DNA of 64,000 nucleotides from Microvirga thermotolerans (lineage in GTDB: Bacteria; Pseudomonadota; Alphaproteobacteria; Rhizobiales; Beijerinckiaceae), in assembly GCF_009363855.1 (NCBI RefSeq), contig NZ_CP045423.1:3254001-3318000 (forward strand). The letters run 5' to 3'. A model generated the notes under the pieces. That model worked only from the letters and a program-made list of their open reading frames with translations, searched no databases and was not told the origin of the DNA. The position numbers and the translations under genes are program-made. Shown here one piece after another: positions 58,946-64,000 of this stretch; position 1 is the first letter of the stretch, and each line of letters opens with the position of its first letter.

Positions 58946-61672
58946 ATGTCGACCCAAGCCCGTTCCCTCTCCCCCGCTCGGCCCGAGCCCGACGGCGTCC
59001 CGCAGGCCAAGTCCGCGCAGGACGGCCGGGTGACGCCCATGATGGCCCAGTACATCGAGATCAAGGCCGCCAACCCCGACAGCCTCCTGTTCTACAGGAT
59101 GGGGGATTTCTACGAGCTGTTCTTCGAGGATGCGGAGATCGCGAGCCAGGCGCTCGGCATCGTCCTCACCAAGCGCGGCAAGCACCAGGGACAGGACATC
59201 CCCATGTGCGGCGTGCCCGTGGAACGGGCGGACGACTACCTCCAGCGCCTGATCGGCCTCGGCCACCGGGTCGCGGTCTGCGAGCAGACGGAGGATCCGG
59301 CGGAGGCGAAGAAGCGCGGCGCGAAATCCGTGGTGCGCCGCGACGTGGTGCGCCTCGTGACCCCGGGGACGATCACCGAGGACCGCCTCCTCGACCCGGG
59401 CCGGGCCAACCTCTTCCTCGCCGTCGCCCGGCGGCGCGTCTCGGACAGCGAATGGCGCTACGGCCTCGCGGCGGTGGACATCTCCACGGGCCGCTTCACC
59501 CTGGGCGAGACCGACGCGGCCGGCCTGCCTGCGGAGATCGCCCGGTTCGACCCGCGCGAGATCCTCGTGCCCGATTCCATCCACGACGATCCGGAGCTTG
59601 CCGCCTTCTGGCGCGAGACCGGGGCGGCGATCACGCCCCTGCCGCGCGAAGGGCTCGACCCCGCCTCGGCGGAGCGACGGCTGAAGGAGTTTTTCGGCGT
59701 CGCGACCCTCGACGCCTTCGGCACCTTCGACCGGGCCGAGATCGCCGCGGCGGGCTGCGCCCTGTTCTACATCGAGAAGACGCAGATCGGCAGCCGCCCG
59801 GTCCTGTACCCGCCCTCCCGCGAGGAGGCCGGAGCGACGCTCGCCATCGACGCGGCGACCCGCGCCAATCTGGAGCTGACCCGCACCCTTTCCGGAGAGC
59901 GGGCGGGAAGCCTGCTCGCGGCCATCGACTGCACGGTGACCCCGGCAGGCGCGCGGCTCCTGGGGGAGCGGCTCGCCGGCCCCCTCACCGACCCCGACCG
60001 GATCCGCGACCGGCAGGATTCCGTCGCGGCCCTGTGCGAGGACGGGGCCCTGCGCGACCGTCTCCGCCGCATCCTCAAGCGCTCGCCCGACTTCGCCCGC
60101 GCCCTGTCGCGCCTCGGCCTCGGCCGGGGCGGTCCCCGGGATCTCGCCTGCCTGCGCGACGGGCTCCTGGCGGCCCGCGACCTCGGCCTGGAACTCGCCA
60201 TCGCGCCCAACCTGTCCCGGGAGCTGGCGGAGGCGGCACGGACCCTGCAGGCCCTGGACACGAGCGTCGCCGACCGGCTCGCCGCCCTGCTGGCGGACGA
60301 GCTGCCGCTCCAGAAGCGCGACGGCGGCTTCGTCCGCGCCGGATACGATGCCGGCCTCGACGAGCTGCGGGAGCTCCAGCAGGATTCGCGCCGCTTCATC
60401 GCCGCCCTCCAGGCGCGCTACGCCAACGAGACCGGCTGCCGGACCCTGCGGGTGAAGCACAACCACATGATCGGCTACTTCGTGGAGGTGCCCCAGAACG
60501 TCGGCGAGGACCTGCTCAGGGAGCCGTGGAAGGACGTGTTCGTCCATCGCCAGACCATGGCCGGCGCCATGCGGTTCTCCACCGTCGAGCTGGGGGAGCT
60601 CGAGTCCAAGATCGCCTCCGCCGCCGACCGGGCGCTCAAAATCGAGCTCGGCCTGTTCGAGGCGATGGCCCAGGACCTCGTGGCGATGTCGTCCGACATC
60701 GCCGCGGCGGCGCAGGCCATGGCGGTCGTCGACGTGACCGCGGCCCTGGCGGAGCTCGCCATGCGGCTCGACTGGACCCGTCCCGCCGTCGACCGGAGCC
60801 TGTCCTTCCGGATCGCCGGCGGCCGGCACCCGGTGGTCGAGGCGGCGCTCAAGCGCGAGGGCCAGCCCTTCATCGCCAACGACGCCGACCTGTCCGGCAA
60901 GGATGCCGGACACATCCTGCTCATCACGGGCCCCAACATGGGCGGCAAGTCGACCTATCTGCGCCAGAACGCCCTCATCGTCGTGCTGGCGCAGATGGGC
61001 TCCTTCGTCCCGGCGAAGGAGGCCCGGATCGGCGTGGTGGACCGGCTGTTCTCCCGCGTCGGCGCGGCGGACGACCTGGCGCGCGGCCGCTCGACCTTCA
61101 TGGTCGAGATGGTCGAGACCGCGGCCATCCTGAACCAGGCGACCGCCCGCTCCCTGTTGATCCTCGACGAGATCGGGCGCGGCACCGCCACCTTCGACGG
61201 CCTGTCCATCGCCTGGGCGGCCGTCGAGCACCTGCACGAGGTCAACCGCTGCCGCGCCCTCTTCGCGACCCATTTCCACGAGCTGACCGCCCTGGCCGAG
61301 CGGCTTCCGAGGGTCTCGAACGCGACCCTGAAGGTGACGGAATGGCAGGGGGAGGTGGTCTTCCTGCACGAGGTCGTGCCCGGCGCGGCGGACCGCTCCT
61401 ACGGGCTGCAGGTGGCGCGCCTCGCCGGCCTGCCGGTGGCGGTCGTGGAACGGGCGAAGACGATCCTGAGCGAGCTCGAACGCTCCGACCGGGAGAACCC
61501 GAAACGGGTCTTCGTGGACGATCTGCCCCTCTTTGCCGTCGCCGCCCGCCCCGAACCGGCGCAGACGGCCGCGCCGGATCCCCTGCGGCAGGCCCTGGAG
61601 TCCCTCGACCCGGACCAGATGACGCCGCGGGAGGCGCTCGAAGCGCTCTATCGCCTGAAGGCGCAGCTTTGA
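58946..61672 (+). CDS. mutS: DNA mismatch repair protein MutS
   Basis: 908 residues. The mismatch-binding domain has [15 protein letters not shown] (Phe-x-Glu equivalent at FYELF), connector and core domains follow, and the ATPase has Walker [16 protein letters not shown] near residue 665, Walker [17 protein letters not shown] and the dimer-switch [10 protein letters not shown]. The C-terminal ~40 residues keep the tetramerisation-like tail ([19 protein letters not shown]). The start at 58946 has AGGAAGG five bases upstream; an in-frame extension upstream lies antisense to maeB and is rejected. Confidence 0.97.
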   Translation: MSTQARSLSPARPEPDGVPQAKSAQDGRVTPMMAQYIEIKAANPDSLLFYRMGDFYELFFEDAEIASQALGIVLTKRGKHQGQDIPMCGVPVERADDYLQRLIGLGHRVAVCEQTEDPAEAKKRGAKSVVRRDVVRLVTPGTITEDRLLDPGRANLFLAVARRRVSDSEWRYGLAAVDISTGRFTLGETDAAGLPAEIARFDPREILVPDSIHDDPELAAFWRETGAAITPLPREGLDPASAERRLKEFFGVATLDAFGTFDRAEIAAAGCALFYIEKTQIGSRPVLYPPSREEAGATLAIDAATRANLELTRTLSGERAGSLLAAIDCTVTPAGARLLGERLAGPLTDPDRIRDRQDSVAALCEDGALRDRLRRILKRSPDFARALSRLGLGRGGPRDLACLRDGLLAARDLGLELAIAPNLSRELAEAARTLQALDTSVADRLAALLADELPLQKRDGGFVRAGYDAGLDELRELQQDSRRFIAALQARYANETGCRTLRVKHNHMIGYFVEVPQNVGEDLLREPWKDVFVHRQTMAGAMRFSTVELGELESKIASAADRALKIELGLFEAMAQDLVAMSSDIAAAAQAMAVVDVTAALAELAMRLDWTRPAVDRSLSFRIAGGRHPVVEAALKREGQPFIANDADLSGKDAGHILLITGPNMGGKSTYLRQNALIVVLAQMGSFVPAKEARIGVVDRLFSRVGAADDLARGRSTFMVEMVETAAILNQATARSLLILDEIGRGTATFDGLSIAWAAVEHLHEVNRCRALFATHFHELTALAERLPRVSNATLKVTEWQGEVVFLHEVVPGAADRSYGLQVARLAGLPVAVVERAKTILSELERSDRENPKRVFVDDLPLFAVAARPEPAQTAAPDPLRQALESLDPDQMTPREALEALYRLKAQL

Positions 61673-61686
61673 CCGCAGCTGTCGTG

Positions 61687-62160
61687 TCAGGACGGGGAGG
61701 ATCCGTCCTCGCATCCGACCTGGGCGAAGGAAACGAAGGCCACCGGCGCCCGGGATGGCGCGCCCCTGCTCCGATCGGCGAGCACATAGGCCAGGGCTTC
61801 CCTCACGCCGCGCTCGGTATAGGGCTTGGCGATGACGCCGAGCGCCCCGGCGAAATCCTCGGGAATGCGCTTGGCATTCGCCGTCATGAAGAGCACGGCG
61901 ACGTCGAGCCGGGCCGCGAGGTGCCGGGCGACGTCGACCCCGGTCGGGCCGTCGGCGAGATGGATGTCGACGAAGGCGAGGTCCGGCTTCAGATCCCGCG
62001 CAAGCCTCAGGGCGTCCGCGGACGAGGCCGCGATGCCGACGACGTCGTGCCCGACATCCTGAAGAAGGCTTTCGAGCTCCAGGGCGATGAGGATCTCGTC
62101 CTCCACGATCAGGATACGCAACGACTTACCGGTGCCCAAGCCCGTTCCTCCTCTGCGCAT
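61687..62160 (-). CDS. Single-domain response regulator
   Basis: 157 residues, a CheY-like receiver only. The acidic pair is in ILIVEDE, the phosphorylation site is Asp-65 in LAFVDIHLADG, the switch Thr is in VLFMTANA and the Lys is in VIAKPYTERG. No output domain follows, only a short tail. An ATG at 62160 is used (GGAAGG upstream); a TTG at 62139 with GAGGAGG seven bases before it is a real alternative. Convergent with mutS, 14 bases between stops. Confidence 0.88.
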   Translation of the reverse strand: MRRGGTGLGTGKSLRILIVEDEILIALELESLLQDVGHDVVGIAASSADALRLARDLKPDLAFVDIHLADGPTGVDVARHLAARLDVAVLFMTANAKRIPEDFAGALGVIAKPYTERGVREALAYVLADRSRGAPSRAPVAFVSFAQVGCEDGSSPS

Positions 62161-62475
62161 GCGAAGCCCTTCCAGGCTTCGCCGCCGCGACGATGACGGC
62201 CCGGCATGGCGCAGGGCTGGCGGATGAGCGGCAGGCTTTCGGAGAAACGAGGATGTCGCCCAGACACCGGGCCGATCCGGATATCCCTGCTCCCTGCCGT
62301 CGCGCCTCGTCCACTGCCGTCTCTTTCTTTCAAGTGGGCGGGCCGCATGGCCCTGGATCGAACTCAACGCGGGATGAGGAGGGGAGTTCCGCCCGTAACG
62401 GCTTGTGAAACGTTGGATCGTATTGCACAAGAAGGACATTCGCTCGGTTCGAGTTCTCACGGAGGCGGGGTCGCG

Positions 62476-64000
62476 ATGGTCGTGCGCGTTGCAACGGTCG
62501 CTTTCGAAGGCATCGAGGCGCGGGCGGTCGACGTGCAGGTCCAGATCGCCTCCGGCAACGTCGGATTCACCATCGTCGGCCTTCCCGACAAGGCCGTCGC
62601 GGAGTCCCGCGAACGCGTGCGCTCCGCCCTGATCGCCTCCGGCCTCGCCCTCCCCGCCAAGCGGATCACGGTGAATCTCGCGCCCGCCGACCTGCCCAAG
62701 GAAGGCAGCCATTACGACCTGCCCGTCGCGCTCGGCGTCATGGCGGCGATGGGCGCGATCCCGCCGGACGCGCTCGGCGGCTTCACCGTGCTCGGGGAAC
62801 TCGCCCTCGACGGATCGATCACCTCGGTCGCCGGCGTCCTGCCCGCGGCGATGGCCGCCCACGAGCGCCGGCACGGCCTGATCTGCCCGGCCGCCTGCGG
62901 GGCCGAGGCGGCCTGGGCGAGCGGCGACATCGAGATTCTCGCCCCGGCCTCGCTCATCCAGCTCGCCAATCACTTCAAGGGGGATCAGGTGATGGCGCGG
63001 CCGAAGCCCGCCATCATGCCGGCTTCGGGTGCCTTGCCGGACCTGCGCGACATCAAGGGGCAGGAAAGCGCCAAGCGCACCCTCGAGATCGCCGCGGCGG
63101 GCGGACACAACCTTCTCATGTGCGGTCCGCCGGGGGCGGGCAAGTCCATGCTGGCGCAGCGCCTGCCCTCGATCCTGCCGCCCCTCGCGCCGCGGGAGCT
63201 GCTGGAGCTGTCGATGATCCAGTCCGTCGCCGGGCTCCTGGCCGACGGGGCCCTGACGGACCGCCGCCCCTTCCGGGCGCCGCACCACTCGGCCTCCATG
63301 GCGGCGCTGGTCGGTGGCGGGCTGAACGCCCGGCCCGGGGAGGCCTCCCTGGCCCACCACGGCGTCCTGTTCCTCGACGAGCTGCCCGAGTTCCAGCCCC
63401 AGGTGCTCGATTCCCTGCGGCAGCCCCTCGAGGCGGGCGAGGTGCTGATCGCCAGGGCCAACCACCGGGTCACCTATCCCGCCCGCTTCCAGCTCGTAGC
63501 GGCGATGAACCCGTGCCGCTGCGGGCAGGCGACGGAGCCGGGCTTCGTCTGCCGGCGGCAGCCCAACGAACGCTGCGTCGCCCAGTACCAGGCCAGGATC
63601 TCCGGGCCCCTCCTCGACCGGATCGACCTGGTAATCGACGTCCCGGCGGTGACGGCCGCCGACCTCATCCTGCCGCCGCCGGCCGAAGGTTCGGCCGAGG
63701 TCGCGGCCCGGGTCGCCGAGGCACGGCGGCGGCAGGCCAAGCGCTACGCCGCCCTCGGGCTCGACGGGATCGCCGCCAATGCCGCCTGCCCGCCGCCGGT
63801 GCTGGAGGAGGTCGCGCAGCCCGATCCCGACGGCGCGGCCCTGATCCGCGACGCGGCCAACGCCATGCGCCTTTCGGCGCGAGGGTTCCACCGGGTTCTC
63901 AAGGTGGCGCGGACCCTGGCCGACCTGGATGGCGAAGAGAAAATCCGCCGCGTCCATCTTGCCGAAGCGCTCTCCTACCGCGCCTCGGCGGACAGGCGGG
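62476..64000 (+). CDS. yifB: YifB-family Mg-chelatase-like AAA ATPase (cut by window end)
   Basis: The first 508 codons are present and the frame is open at the window end; the full protein is about 510-520 residues, so almost complete. The N-terminal Lon-type domain has IVGLPDKAVAESRERV and VNLAPADLPKEGSHYDLPVALG. The ATPase has Walker A GPPGAGKSML and Walker B GVLFLDELPEF, with AMNPCRCGQ before the sensor. Related to the ComM helicase that promotes branch migration in natural transformation. The ATG has GGAGG about ten bases upstream. Confidence 0.93.
   Translation, partial: MVVRVATVAFEGIEARAVDVQVQIASGNVGFTIVGLPDKAVAESRERVRSALIASGLALPAKRITVNLAPADLPKEGSHYDLPVALGVMAAMGAIPPDALGGFTVLGELALDGSITSVAGVLPAAMAAHERRHGLICPAACGAEAAWASGDIEILAPASLIQLANHFKGDQVMARPKPAIMPASGALPDLRDIKGQESAKRTLEIAAAGGHNLLMCGPPGAGKSMLAQRLPSILPPLAPRELLELSMIQSVAGLLADGALTDRRPFRAPHHSASMAALVGGGLNARPGEASLAHHGVLFLDELPEFQPQVLDSLRQPLEAGEVLIARANHRVTYPARFQLVAAMNPCRCGQATEPGFVCRRQPNERCVAQYQARISGPLLDRIDLVIDVPAVTAADLILPPPAEGSAEVAARVAEARRRQAKRYAALGLDGIAANAACPPPVLEEVAQPDPDGAALIRDAANAMRLSARGFHRVLKVARTLADLDGEEKIRRVHLAEALSYRASADRR

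Overview
The window is about 64 kb of GC-rich, densely coding DNA. It looks like an alphaproteobacterium of the Hyphomicrobiales (Rhizobiales), possibly near Methylobacteriaceae/Microvirga. This rests on family content (TIGR02300 zinc-ribbon/acidic-tail protein, DUF1236, PAS_5 and DUF1194 proteins, class II EPSP synthase, many alternative oxidases and ABC importers) and is inference; no rRNA or species-specific marker is present. No IS element, integrase, phage gene or CRISPR array was seen.

Layout. 1-3263 (+): the end of an alternative aa3-type cytochrome c oxidase operon (subunit I with a C-terminal two-helix extension, five-helix subunit III, small membrane protein, CtaG-type assembly factor, c-type cytochrome). 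3272-7107: an Lrp/AsnC regulator divergent from a PLP-dependent threonine/serine dehydratase-like gene, a double-GNAT protein, an alpha/beta hydrolase and a glutathione S-transferase. 7169-18754: a nitrogen-catabolic block with gabD and gabT (-), two LysR regulators, and a co-directional run of DUF3830, a PotFGHI-like ABC importer, a gamma-glutamyl-GABA hydrolase-like gene and an aminobutyraldehyde dehydrogenase. Together these suggest uptake of a polyamine-like compound and conversion through GABA to succinate. 18820-22749 (-): an IclR-led operon for a polar amino-acid importer and a formimidoylglutamase-type ureohydrolase. 22977-23459: a DUF1622 membrane protein. 23597-29481: a five-gene operon (amino-acid importer, nitrilase-family amidase, dihydroxyphthalate-decarboxylase-like protein) divergent from a MocR regulator.

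29512-33540: a membrane GGDEF protein and a trypsin-like serine-protease autotransporter. 33706-36900 (-): a ba3-type oxidase operon with a diheme cytochrome c. 37118-47783: a carbohydrate block with glucokinase, GH3 beta-glucosidase, a PF10091/GH144-like glucanase, a GH15 enzyme, a CDP-archaeol-synthase-like membrane protein, PEP synthase and a PfkB kinase. This could feed beta-1,2- and alpha-glucan sugar into central carbon metabolism. 47953-48917: a PAS_5 protein and a DUF1236 protein closed by a strong intrinsic terminator.

49231-64000: tRNA-Ala(GGC) followed by mainly housekeeping genes: TIGR02300 protein, aroA, cmk, DUF1194 protein, mgsA, hrpB, a HAD phosphatase, maeB, mutS, a single-domain response regulator and yifB (cut by the window end). 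By eye this part is more GC-rich and more uniform than the first 48 kb. Regulatory candidates read directly from the sequence are inverted repeats in front of the Lrp, DUF3830, IclR and MocR genes. No convincing wholly new system was found. The best leads are the DUF3830/Pot-like/GABA region, the MocR-linked operon, and the mosaic autotransporter with its duplicated terminal codons.
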